Of a stretch of DNA of 64,000 nt, positions 10,001-17,735 are shown piece after piece. Numbering within the stretch: the stretch's first letter is position 1; every line of letters begins with the position of its first letter. The notes under the pieces were generated by a model, which saw only the letters and a list, made by a program, of their open reading frames with translations, ran no database searches and was not told the origin of the DNA. Location of the stretch: the NCBI RefSeq assembly GCF_041504345.1, contig NZ_CP167894.1, positions 3,038,001 through 3,102,000 of the forward strand. The letters are read 5' to 3'. The position numbers were made by a program, and so were the translations under genes. Source of the stretch: Vibrio sp. BS-M-Sm-2. GTDB taxonomy: Bacteria; Pseudomonadota; Gammaproteobacteria; Enterobacterales; Vibrionaceae.

Positions 10001-10165
10001 TGCAGAGTGGACTTTCACGATGCCCGCGACCGAGCACTCATCAGTAACAGCGAGTGCTTTGTAGCGTAAAAAGTCGGCCTGTAAAACAAGCTCTTCCGCA
10101 TGCGAAGCTCCCTCTAGAAAGGAGTAATTACTTTGGCAGAAGAGCTCTGAGTATTGCTGAGACAT
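7073..10165 (-). CDS. dnaE2: Error-prone DNA polymerase DnaE2 (ImuC)
   Basis: 1030 residues, the normal length of DnaE2. An alpha-subunit-type C-family polymerase that performs damage-induced mutagenic synthesis with ImuA and ImuB. Order: N-terminal PHP domain (SNYSFLEGASHAEELV onward), polymerase core with GRGSAANS (about 333-340) and the catalytic aspartates in PDIDVDFEHE (371-380), helix-hairpin-helix region around 810-840, and an OB-fold near the C-terminus (VVGLVTGKQSPGT). Last gene of the imuA-imuB-dnaE2 cluster; 116 bases separate it from imuB. Expression is probably driven by the LexA-controlled promoter before imuA. Confidence 0.93.
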   Translation of the reverse strand: MSQQYSELFCQSNYSFLEGASHAEELVLQADFLRYKALAVTDECSVAGIVKVHSAIKQHKLSLKQIVGSMFWLNEECQVVLLCPNRQAYAELCRIITNARRRSSKGHYQLSEWDIMSAKHCFILWLPQQKNEDAHWGQWLSQHHSGRLWIGLQRHLKQTDQQYTDYCIELSQHHHLPITACGGVLMHNANRLPLQHSLTAIKYQKPVTEVGGHLLANAERCLRSINKLSHIFKAEWLEESNRISELCEFDLGSLRYEYPSELIPQGETPMSYLRMLVEKGKQARFPQGVPDDIQQIIDKELGLIGELDYPFFFLTIHDIVMFAKNQGILYQGRGSAANSVVCYCLEITSVDPRQISVLFERFISKERDEPPDIDVDFEHERREEVIQYIYQKYGRERAALAATVISYRFKSAVRDVGKALGLQETQLDYFIKNTNRRDKSLGWQAQLTQLGLQPDSLKGQQFIHLVNEIIGFPRHLSQHVGGFVISSGPLYELVPVENAAMHDRTIIQWDKNDLETLGLLKVDVLALGMLSAIRKCFDLIKRIHGRSLTIAEITRLKDDPQVYGMIQRADTVGIFQIESRAQMSMLPRLRPKAYYDLVIQIAIVRPGPIQGDMVHPFLKRRDGIEPISYPSKDVESVLSRTLGVPIFQEQVIKLAMVAAGFTGGEADQLRRAMAAWKKNGNVFKFKTKLIEGMQKRGYETEFAEQIFKQICGFGEYGFPESHSASFAVLAYCSAWLKCYYPECFYASLLNSQPMGFYSPSQLVQDAQRHNVTILPVCVNASQNDHTVVSQQNSLAIRLGLRQIKGLSEHGIQSVLANRPHSGYHHPSQVKQLSMNKKDIELLASANALHNVSGDRFQTRWAIMDSASDLPLFSQVYDETKDGHGEHTLHKPNEMQDLLEDFTSVGISLNKHPITLLEEAGRLGRFTHMKDLIQQRHKSMVTVVGLVTGKQSPGTAAGVTFVTLEDSTGNINVVVWGATARAQQQAYLTAKALKVQGILEKEGEVVHVIAGKLIDITGEIVGLKTKSRDFH

Positions 10166-10222
10166 AACGTAATCTCACTTAACCATTGCGGATGAACATG
10201 ATTGAAAAGGGACGTTGAAATT

Positions 10223-10266
10223 GTCAGTAAGTCGTACGGAGTGAGCGACTAAATTGTCTTACTGAC
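10223..10266 (-). repeat. Inverted repeat between imuB and dnaE2
   Basis: GTCAGTAAG and its exact complement CTTACTGAC are separated by 26 bases in the only sizeable gap of the cluster. There is no T-run. It could form a stem in the imuB-dnaE2 transcript; role is unknown. Confidence 0.35.
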
Positions 10267-10281
10267 TTACTTTCTTACAGG

Positions 10282-11754
10282 CTAGCTAAATAAGCCGTGC
10301 AAAAACCACTGTTTATTTGGCGTTCTAAAGACCCATAGCCATCGACCGTTTTCACTGTGAGCAATAAAGTAGTCACGAATGATTTTTTCGCCATCCCACC
10401 ACCCAGAAACAATACGCTCAGGGCCCTGAGATAAGGTGACGCTTTCGGTTAAGGCTTCGGGCTCTGGTAGTAAAATACTGGGTCTGATTCGCTGTTGGTT
10501 GATGTTGGAAGCTGTCATAGTTTGTTGCGCGATATCTTGGGAAATTTGTCCCTTTTTTACCGTATTCCCCAGTGTCGGTAGTAAATATTGGTTGGCCTTC
10601 TCTGGTCTTGGGTCGTGCTGTATTTTCGGTGTTTGAATGCAGGCTTGCCCTAATTTAGCTTGCAGTAATGAGATCAAATCTAACGCGGCAAGTGTTCCTG
10701 TATTGCCATCGAAAAGATCATGGTAGGCGACTTGCGGTTCTCCATGACGAATCAAAGAGAGAGTCAGTCCTTGAACCGGTGCTGTGAGCTTTAGTGACTC
10801 TAAAGTTAGATGGGTAAGGCTTGCCCATTTTTCAGCAAGGTAATCACCTTGTGCCGAATAGAAAGAGACAGGATGATCGTCTTTATCCCTAAGATGCAGA
10901 ATCAGCGTTAATTCAAACGCTACTCGGTCACGTAGCTTCAAAAAGCATTCCAGTTGATTCAACAATTTCAGCAGCGGCTTTTCGATAAATAGGATGTTTT
11001 CAATATCAAACAATAGCTCGAGATATTGCTGAAAATTCTCCGGTGGATGATAGAAATCAATCGGGTGCTTGAACTGTCCGTTAAGGCGACCAACATAATT
11101 CACCAAATCGATATCAAAGCGACGTGCGACATCTTGCAAAGGCAGTTTCAATAGGTCATCCACTAAGTTAATGCCGACGCGGTTCAGACGCTCCACTTGC
11201 TTAGTTGGCAGCTCGCTGGAACTTAATGCTTGTTGATTAACCCATGCTTTCATTTGCTCAACATTATTAGTGACTTGGTTGATGGATTGCTTGCCCAAAA
11301 GGATCGCAGAAAGTGGCGAGTAACCCGTCGCGAAGCTGAACTGGATATTGAGCGTTTCTAAATGACTTTTGAGTTCATGCCAGTAGTTATCTAGCCCATC
11401 GTAAAGTGACAGCATATTAGAAGCTTTAATCAACAAACCATTGGGTGGCAATAACGCCATGTCAGAAGTGACCAAATACGCCCATTGAGCGATCTCTTTG
11501 AGCTTGCTTTTTTCTAGCTCAATACTGTAAGGGTGGACGTGTAAGTTATGGCAAAGCGCCGCCGCAGACCCTAGCCCCATACCAAGTGAAATTCTCGATT
11601 GCAGAGCAGCTTGGTTAGCTTGCAGCACACGGTGATCTTTTTCATCCACGATGATAATAGGTTGCTCGTGTGCTTCTTCGTTCGAACCCAATTCATTAGA
11701 GTTAAATAAGGTATCCAACTGCAGCGATGAGAAGTGCAGATAAAGCCACAACAT
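10282..11754 (-). CDS. imuB: ImuB, Y-family polymerase-like protein without a catalytic site
   Basis: 490 residues. ImuB is the hub of the mutasome: it links ImuA and DnaE2 to the beta clamp but does not polymerise. The N-terminus (MLWLYLHFSSLQLD) aligns with the start of DinB-type polymerases, yet the metal-binding Asp expected just after the first strand is replaced (HFSSL), and the later SxDE motif is replaced by ASNML (about 110-114). This loss is the family norm. It starts 3 bases after the imuA stop, so the two are translationally coupled. LQAKLGQ (about 363-369) could be clamp-binding, but this is not certain. Confidence 0.9.
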   Translation of the reverse strand: MLWLYLHFSSLQLDTLFNSNELGSNEEAHEQPIIIVDEKDHRVLQANQAALQSRISLGMGLGSAAALCHNLHVHPYSIELEKSKLKEIAQWAYLVTSDMALLPPNGLLIKASNMLSLYDGLDNYWHELKSHLETLNIQFSFATGYSPLSAILLGKQSINQVTNNVEQMKAWVNQQALSSSELPTKQVERLNRVGINLVDDLLKLPLQDVARRFDIDLVNYVGRLNGQFKHPIDFYHPPENFQQYLELLFDIENILFIEKPLLKLLNQLECFLKLRDRVAFELTLILHLRDKDDHPVSFYSAQGDYLAEKWASLTHLTLESLKLTAPVQGLTLSLIRHGEPQVAYHDLFDGNTGTLAALDLISLLQAKLGQACIQTPKIQHDPRPEKANQYLLPTLGNTVKKGQISQDIAQQTMTASNINQQRIRPSILLPEPEALTESVTLSQGPERIVSGWWDGEKIIRDYFIAHSENGRWLWVFRTPNKQWFLHGLFS

Positions 11755-11757
11755 CCG

Positions 11758-12465
11758 CTAGCCTTGTTTCGCAATAGGGAAAGCCAGCACCGTGTTATCA
11801 GACAAAGCGTGAGTCGAACTGTTTTCATTGATGACTTTTTCTGTGAGTAACGGCCAGTTCTGGCTCATGTCCAGAATAAAGCTGCCATACGACCAACTGC
11901 CTTTTCTTTTCGTGACTTCAACCTTTAACCCTTGGGCGTGAGAAGACAGCTTCATGCTTAAAGAAACGGGTAGGGATAACTGATTATGGCTGGTGGCTTT
12001 AAAATGAAATTGCAGACACTTGCCTGTTTCGCTTGCTGCTTGCAGGCGCTTGGTTTGGTGAATTTCTAGATCCGCTCCCCATAGCAAAACAGAATGGCAG
12101 GCACCACTTTTGAGGCACTGCTCTGCGGCCCACAATGCATCGAGATCACGCTGAGGTTGGATGACTAGGATGTTCTCTAGTGGAATGTTTTGGTCGTTGA
12201 AATACTCGGCACAGATCTTCCCTGGTGGGTTGATGAAAATGGCCAGTTTCTGTGAGTTTTGTTGAGCTAAATAGGGTGTGAGTAGACGAAGTTCGCCGAT
12301 CCCTTGTTGTGATTCAACCTCAATAACGCCGTGCGTTGGGAAGCCTCCATCAAGCTGTTTATCCAATTGAGGATAGCCTGTCGAAGTGGTACTTCCTTGC
12401 GTTGTTGATTGTAATCCTTTCCAGATTAACTGGCGGTCTTGTAAGTTTTTTATTAGTTCATGCAT
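11758..12465 (-). CDS. imuA: ImuA, RecA-like mutasome subunit
   Basis: 235 residues, first gene of the SOS mutagenesis cassette. ImuA is a RecA-fold protein that associates with ImuB. The start of the fold (STGYPQLDKQLDGGFPTHGVIEVES) is clear, but the Walker A loop reads ESQQGIGELRLL without the Lys-Thr of active ATPases. A perfect LexA box lies 11 bases before the ATG, so transcription should be released by DNA damage. Close coupling with imuB downstream. Confidence 0.88.
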   Translation of the reverse strand: MHELIKNLQDRQLIWKGLQSTTQGSTTSTGYPQLDKQLDGGFPTHGVIEVESQQGIGELRLLTPYLAQQNSQKLAIFINPPGKICAEYFNDQNIPLENILVIQPQRDLDALWAAEQCLKSGACHSVLLWGADLEIHQTKRLQAASETGKCLQFHFKATSHNQLSLPVSLSMKLSSHAQGLKVEVTKRKGSWSYGSFILDMSQNWPLLTEKVINENSSTHALSDNTVLAFPIAKQG

Positions 12466-12475
12466 AATTAAATAC

Positions 12476-12491
12476 CTGTATATTTATACAG
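12476..12491. promoter_or_regulatory. LexA (SOS) box controlling imuA-imuB-dnaE2
   Basis: CTGTATATTTATACAG is an exact CTGT-N8-ACAG match with an AT-only spacer, 11 bases upstream of the imuA start codon. Confidence 0.9.
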
Positions 12492-12570
12492 TATATTTAA
12501 CAATGAAAAAGATGCAAAGCAAAATGATGATAATTAGCGGAAGTAAGTGCTAGTTGATTGATTTAGATAC

Positions 12571-12598
12571 AAAAAAAGCCGCGATTAAAGCGGCTTCT
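12571..12598 (-). terminator. Terminator of yciK
   Basis: On the minus strand GCCGC-TTTAATC-GCGGC is followed by seven T residues, 22 bases after the yciK stop. Confidence 0.8.
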
Positions 12599-12619
12599 TG
12601 TTATTGGTTATAATATCAA

Positions 12620-13360
12620 CTACTTAGGTTGAGCGTCGATACATTGGCCATTAATGTCTGTCACACTTGGGTTCATTAAGTGTAGGTACAGTGGGATAAT
12701 GTCCAGTGGCGTTTTCAGCTTGTTAGCATCTTCACCTGGGTACGCTTTTGCACGCATGCGTGTTTGCGTGCCGCCTGGGTTGATCGCGTTAACACGGATG
12801 TTTGTGTCTTCAAGCTCGTCCGCTAAGATCTGCATCATACCTTCGGTAGCAAACTTAGAAATCGCGTAAGTGCCCCAGAATGCACGGCCAGAGTGACCAA
12901 CGGTAGAAGAGGTGAATACGATACGACCCGCTTCCGCTTTCTTAAGTGCAGGTAAAAGTGCTTGAGTCATCAAGAACTCAGACTTCAGATTGATCTGCAT
13001 AACATCATCAAAGGTTTCTTCATCAATCTGCTCAAACGGGCTCAGAGTACCTAAAACGCCAGCGTTATGAAGTAGACCGTCTAAACGACCGAACTGCGAT
13101 TCAATGGTTTCAGCCATATCAACGTAGTTCTGTTTTGTCGCGCCTTTTAAATCCAATGGGATAATTGCAGGCTGCGGGTAACCAGCGCTTTCGATTTCAT
13201 CGTAAATGAATTCTAGGTTTTTTACATTGCGGCCTAACAGAATGACAGTTGCGCCATGTTGAGCGAAGCTTAGTGCAGCTTGGCGACCAATGCCAGCACC
13301 GGCACCTGTAACCAAAATTACTTTATCTTTGAGGGCATCTGTAGAGATTGGGTAATCCAC
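12620..13360 (-). CDS. yciK: YciK-type short-chain dehydrogenase/reductase
   Basis: 246 residues with a GTG start. Features of a classical SDR: cofactor loop TGAGAGIG (about 18-25), HNAG (about 97-100), catalytic Ser in FTSSTVG, and YAISK (Tyr and Lys of the active site). It should use NAD(P)H; the substrate of this family is not established. I prefer GTG at 13360 (protein begins MDYPISTDALKDK) over an in-frame ATG 36 bases upstream because AAGGA sits about 8 bases before the GTG and the length matches E. coli YciK. Divergent from sohB, the neighbourhood found in enteric bacteria too. Confidence 0.88.
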   Translation of the reverse strand: MDYPISTDALKDKVILVTGAGAGIGRQAALSFAQHGATVILLGRNVKNLEFIYDEIESAGYPQPAIIPLDLKGATKQNYVDMAETIESQFGRLDGLLHNAGVLGTLSPFEQIDEETFDDVMQINLKSEFLMTQALLPALKKAEAGRIVFTSSTVGHSGRAFWGTYAISKFATEGMMQILADELEDTNIRVNAINPGGTQTRMRAKAYPGEDANKLKTPLDIIPLYLHLMNPSVTDINGQCIDAQPK

Positions 13361-13497
13361 TGTGCTTATCCTTCTTTCTTTTATTATGTTCGTCATTCCA
13401 TTGATGTTTAATCACACAGATAACCGCAGGAATGATGAGAAATTCTTGGTAATCGTGACAAGATGGTTACAATACACTAATTCATACAATAGGGGAT

Positions 13498-14565
13498 ATG
13501 ACATTGGAATTTTTGTTGGACTACGGCCTGTTTTTAGCCAAGATTGCGACCGTTGTAATCGCCATCATCGCAATTTTAGTGATTGCTAAATCTGTGGGTG
13601 GGAAATCAAGCGCGATTAAAGGTGAGCTGGAAATCACGAACCTATCTGAACACCATAAACAGACGATTGAACAATTAGAGCACCATCTACACGACGATGC
13701 TTTCATCAAAGCCCGTGATAAAGCAGAAAAGAAAGCAGAAAAAGAGAAAGTAAAATCACGCGGTAAAGAAGTAAAGAAAGCAGCGAAAGAGGGGGAGCTT
13801 GATAGCAAGCGTGAACCACATCTATTCGTTCTTGATTTTAACGGCAGCATTGATGCAAAAGAAGTAGCTTCATTACGTGAAGAGGTAACGGCGGTTCTGG
13901 CTGTGGCTCGTGAAGGCGATGAAGTCTTACTTAAGCTTGAGTCTGGCGGTGGCATGGTTCACGGCTATGGCTTGGCGTCCTCTCAACTTGATCGTATCAA
14001 AGCAGCAGGTTTGCCTCTGACTATCTCGGTAGACAAAGTAGCAGCAAGTGGCGGTTACATGATGGCATGTATCGCAGACAAAATCGTATCTGCACCTTTT
14101 GCTATTGTTGGCTCTATTGGCGTTATCGCTCAATTGCCAAACTTCAATAAACTGCTGAAGAAACACGATATCGAGTTCGAACAGCTAACGGCAGGTGAGT
14201 ACAAACGTACATTAACCATGTTTGGTGAGAACAGCGATAAAGCACGTGAGAAATTCAAAGAAGAGTTAGAAGAGACACATGGCCTATTCAAAGACTTCAT
14301 TCGTGACCATCGTCCAGCACTCGATCTTGAAAAAGTAGCAACGGGTGAACACTGGTTTGGTACACAAGCACATGAGCTTGGGCTGGTGGATGAGATCAGC
14401 ACTTCTGATGATTTAGTCGTAGCGGCATGTAAGGACAAAACGGTTCTAGCGATTCACTACGTACAGAAGAAAAAGCTGTCAGACAAACTAGCGGGTGTGG
14501 CAGGTAAATCTGCAGACAGCGTGCTGATGAAGCTGATTGAACGCGGCCAAAAGCCGATTGTTTAA
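13498..14565 (+). CDS. sohB: SohB, inner-membrane S49 peptidase
   Basis: 355 residues. A membrane-anchored member of the signal-peptide-peptidase (SppA) family acting on the periplasmic side or within the membrane. One N-terminal membrane helix (about 7-31) is followed by a charged coiled-coil-like stretch rich in Lys and Glu (about 66-105), then the peptidase domain with nucleophile Ser184 in AASGGYMMA and the likely general base Lys236 in TAGEYKR. AGGGG precedes the ATG. Natural substrates are unclear; multicopy E. coli sohB suppresses degP loss. Confidence 0.9.
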   Translation: MTLEFLLDYGLFLAKIATVVIAIIAILVIAKSVGGKSSAIKGELEITNLSEHHKQTIEQLEHHLHDDAFIKARDKAEKKAEKEKVKSRGKEVKKAAKEGELDSKREPHLFVLDFNGSIDAKEVASLREEVTAVLAVAREGDEVLLKLESGGGMVHGYGLASSQLDRIKAAGLPLTISVDKVAASGGYMMACIADKIVSAPFAIVGSIGVIAQLPNFNKLLKKHDIEFEQLTAGEYKRTLTMFGENSDKAREKFKEELEETHGLFKDFIRDHRPALDLEKVATGEHWFGTQAHELGLVDEISTSDDLVVAACKDKTVLAIHYVQKKKLSDKLAGVAGKSADSVLMKLIERGQKPIV

Positions 14566-14595
14566 GCTTATTTAGCTTTAGCTCTAGTTTTAGTG

Positions 14596-14632
14596 GCTCA
14601 CGTCTATTTAAAGACGTTTGAGCCTTAAAAAG
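14596..14632 (+). terminator. Stem-loop after sohB
   Basis: GGCTCACGTCT pairs imperfectly (one bulge) with AGACGTTTGAGCC around a short A/T loop, then TTAAAAAG. A weaker first terminator candidate before the strong one at 14633. Confidence 0.4.
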
Positions 14633-14668
14633 AAAGCGCATAAGTCATCAGACTTATGCGCTTTTTTA
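14633..14668. terminator. Bidirectional terminator between sohB and ycgB
   Basis: AAAGCGCATAAGTC-ATCA-GACTTATGCGCTTTTTT: 14-bp stem with A-rich and T-rich flanks, between convergent genes. Confidence 0.88.
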
Positions 14669-14751
14669 TTGCTCCACTTCCGAGCGGGTTGACCACTATG
14701 GTGTAGGGGGAGCGGAGTTTTATTGCCATCACCGATGAACTGCGATTGGTA

Positions 14752-16332
14752 TTAAATCTTGGCTCCATAGTCATTACGTTTTGGACAAGTCGTCAGAATC
14801 TCTCTATGACCCGTATCTTTGAGCTCTTCCAAAATCACATCAAAGCCCCACAAGCGATAGAGATGCTTCATCACTTCGTCGTAGCCTTTATCAAGCGGGA
14901 TACGGTCATGAGGCACATACTGCAGCGTCATTGATCGGTCACCACGAACATCGACGTTAAACACCTGAATGTTTGGTTCAAGGTTACTTAGGTTGTATTG
15001 CGCCGCAAGCTTCTCACGAATCAGGCGATAGCCCGGGTCATCATGTATAGCACTCACTTCAATGGTGTTTTTTCGGTCATCATCAAGCACTGAAAACAGC
15101 TTAAAGTCACGAATGATCTTTGGAGAAAGATATTGGCTAATAAAGCTTTCATCTTTGAAGTTGTGCATTGCAAAGTGCACCGCCTCTAACCAATCACTTC
15201 CTGCCAGCTCTGGGAACCACTCTTTGTCTTCATCGGTTGGCTCTTCACAAATGCGTCGAATGTCTCTAAACATCGCGAAGCCAAGTGCGTAAGGGTTTAT
15301 CCCGCTGAAGTAAGGACTGTTGTAAGCAGGTTGCGCGACTACACTGGTATGGCTGTGCAGGAACTCTAAGATGAACTTATCACTCACCAAGCCTTCATCA
15401 TAAAGATGGTTAAGAATGGTGTAATGCCAGAAGGTTGCCCAGCCTTCGTTCATGACTTGAGTTTGTTTCTGAGGGTAGAAGTACTGGCTTACCTTGCGAA
15501 CGATACGAACACACTCACGCTGCCAAGGTTCAAGCAGTGGTGCGTTCTTCTCGATAAAGTAAAGAATGTTCTCTTGAGGCTCGCTAGGAAAGCGGATTTT
15601 GGTTTCTTTTTCCTTGTCTTGATTTTTAGGCACAGTTCTCCACAGCTCATTGACTTGAGATTGTAGGTAAGCCTCTCGCTCTTCCTGCCTTGCGGTTTCT
15701 TCAGCAATGGAAATCTTCTCAGGACGTTTGTATCGGTCTACGCCGTAATTCATTAATGCATGGCAAGAATCAAGGAGCTGCTCAACCTCAGCGACGCCAT
15801 ATTTCTCTTCACAACCACTGATATACTTCTTAGCGAACAGCAAGTAATCGATGATGGAACCGGCGTCTGTCCAGGTTTGAAACAGGTAGTTGCCTTTAAA
15901 GAAAGAGTTGTGGCCGTAGCAAGCGTGAGCCATTACCAGAGCCTGCATCGTTACCGTGTTTTCTTCCATCAGATAAGCGATACAAGGATCTGAATTGATC
16001 ACAATTTCGTAGGCTAAGCCCATTTGGCCATGCTTGTAGTTTTGCTCGGTTTGAATGAATTTTTTACCAAAAGACCAGTGGTTGTAATTGATAGGCATAC
16101 CAATGCTTGAGTATGCATCCATCATCTGCTCTGAAGTAATCACTTCAATTTGGTTCGGATAAGTATCTAAACGGTAATGCTGCGCCACACGCTTAATTTC
16201 GACGTGATATTTCTCCAATAGGTTGAACGTCCAATCTGGACCATCAGGCAGCATCTTGTCGTTTTTTTTCTGTGTAGCCTTGTCTCTATCGGCAATGTTT
16301 GATTTCTCTGCAACGTTTGATTTCGCTGTCAT
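14752..16332 (-). CDS. ycgB: SpoVR-family protein YcgB
   Basis: 526 residues, similar to E. coli YcgB and Bacillus SpoVR along the whole length. Recognisable segments: DGPDWTFNLLEKYHVEIKRVAQHY at the start, ATFWHYTILNHLYDEG, NPYALGFAMFRDIRR and the conserved C-terminal region. The biochemical activity is unknown; in enteric bacteria it is SigmaS/stress induced. It is the third gene of the yeaG-yeaH-ycgB unit, 11 bases after yeaH, with GGGGG before its ATG, so it is cotranscribed. Confidence 0.9.
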   Translation of the reverse strand: MTAKSNVAEKSNIADRDKATQKKNDKMLPDGPDWTFNLLEKYHVEIKRVAQHYRLDTYPNQIEVITSEQMMDAYSSIGMPINYNHWSFGKKFIQTEQNYKHGQMGLAYEIVINSDPCIAYLMEENTVTMQALVMAHACYGHNSFFKGNYLFQTWTDAGSIIDYLLFAKKYISGCEEKYGVAEVEQLLDSCHALMNYGVDRYKRPEKISIAEETARQEEREAYLQSQVNELWRTVPKNQDKEKETKIRFPSEPQENILYFIEKNAPLLEPWQRECVRIVRKVSQYFYPQKQTQVMNEGWATFWHYTILNHLYDEGLVSDKFILEFLHSHTSVVAQPAYNSPYFSGINPYALGFAMFRDIRRICEEPTDEDKEWFPELAGSDWLEAVHFAMHNFKDESFISQYLSPKIIRDFKLFSVLDDDRKNTIEVSAIHDDPGYRLIREKLAAQYNLSNLEPNIQVFNVDVRGDRSMTLQYVPHDRIPLDKGYDEVMKHLYRLWGFDVILEELKDTGHREILTTCPKRNDYGAKI

Positions 16333-16343
16333 GGTAAGCCCCC

Positions 16344-17615
16344 TTACGCTGTCTCTTTCTGGAACAGTTCTCTAAACACAGGAAAAATATCATCCACCGT
16401 CTTAATGTTTTTCATTGCGAAGTTGTCGAAGCTACTCTCGAGTTTTTCGTATTCGTGCCAAAGCGTTTGATGAGAGCGGCGTGTTATTTCGATGTAAGAG
16501 TAATATTGGCAAGTTGGCAGAAGCGTATTCACCAGCAGCTCTTTACAACGAGGAGAGTCATCAGCCCAGTTATCGCCATCAGAGGCTTGTGCTGCATAGA
16601 TGTTCCACTCATTAGCTGGGTAGCGATCTGCAACTATTTCTTTCATTAGTTTCAGTGCACTAGAAACGATGGTGCCACCGGTTTCTTGGGAGTAGAAAAA
16701 CTCATGCTCGTCGACTTCTTTAGCCTGAGTATGGTGACGAATAAACACAACATCGACGTTTTCGTAGGTGCGGTTTAGGAACAGATAAAGCAGCACGTAG
16801 AAGCGTTTTGCGATGTCTTTGGTAGCTTGGTCCATTGAGCCGGACACATCCATCAAGCAGAACATTACCGCTTGGCTAGATGGAATAGGGCGCTTCTCAT
16901 AGTTTTTAAAACGTAAGTCGAAGGTATCAATGAATGGCACGTTTTCAATTTTTTTGCGTAGCTCGGCAATCTCTTCTTTTAAGCGACTTTCTTCGAAGGG
17001 TTGTGCCGGTTCCGTCATTTTAACTTGGTCAAGTTGCTCCATCAGTAGGTTAAGCTCGCGCTTTTTACCTGCTGTCATCGCGGTTCTACGAGCTAGAGAT
17101 TGCTGCAGTGAACGAACAATAGCGATGTTGGATGGAATCCCCGCACTTTGGTAACCAGAGCGGTGGGTTTTCCATTCGGTGATTTTGTTGACCTGATTTT
17201 TCTCTAGATTAGGCAGAGCTAAATCTTCAAAGAGAATATCAAGATACTCATCTTTTGAAATTTGGAAGGTAAATTCATCTTGGCCTTCGCCATCAGGGCT
17301 TGCATCGCCTTGGCCAGAACCACCACCTTGACCGCCACCTTTAGGACGCTCAATTTTGTCGCCAGTGATGAACTGATCATTACCAGGGTGAACACGTTCT
17401 CTTACGCCGCCTTGACCTTGGTGAAAGCTTGGCTCTTTGATGTCTTTATGAGGAATAGTAACGTCTTCACCAGTTTCAGTATTGGTGATTGAACGTCGGT
17501 TGACTGCATCGGCCACAGATTCTTTGATTTGCTCTTTATGGCGTCGTAAGAATCGCTGTCTATTTACAGCACTCTTATTCTTGCCATTGAGCCTCCGATC
17601 GATAAATTGTGCCAT
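16344..17615 (-). CDS. yeaH: YeaH, VWA-like protein partner of the YeaG kinase
   Basis: 423 residues (UPF0229). The N-terminal part is basic. A glycine-rich linker (about 93-113) precedes the C-terminal half, which holds a von Willebrand A-like fold with the MIDAS motif DVSGS at 256-260 ([10 protein letters not shown]). Such modules bind a divalent metal and partner proteins. It always travels with the PrkA-type kinase YeaG and usually with SpoVR/YcgB, suggesting one functional complex in stress or stationary phase; the exact role is not established. 120 bases separate it from yeaG. Confidence 0.9.
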   Translation of the reverse strand: MAQFIDRRLNGKNKSAVNRQRFLRRHKEQIKESVADAVNRRSITNTETGEDVTIPHKDIKEPSFHQGQGGVRERVHPGNDQFITGDKIERPKGGGQGGGSGQGDASPDGEGQDEFTFQISKDEYLDILFEDLALPNLEKNQVNKITEWKTHRSGYQSAGIPSNIAIVRSLQQSLARRTAMTAGKKRELNLLMEQLDQVKMTEPAQPFEESRLKEEIAELRKKIENVPFIDTFDLRFKNYEKRPIPSSQAVMFCLMDVSGSMDQATKDIAKRFYVLLYLFLNRTYENVDVVFIRHHTQAKEVDEHEFFYSQETGGTIVSSALKLMKEIVADRYPANEWNIYAAQASDGDNWADDSPRCKELLVNTLLPTCQYYSYIEITRRSHQTLWHEYEKLESSFDNFAMKNIKTVDDIFPVFRELFQKETA

Positions 17616-17735
17616 AAGAACTCCCTCTCAGCTGATGTCACGATCCTACTTTTTATTAGTGTATAAGAGTTATTAGGATATAAGAGTTATTGGTTTGTAC
17701 GAGCTGCTCACGTGAGCAGCTCAATACAGTTTGGT

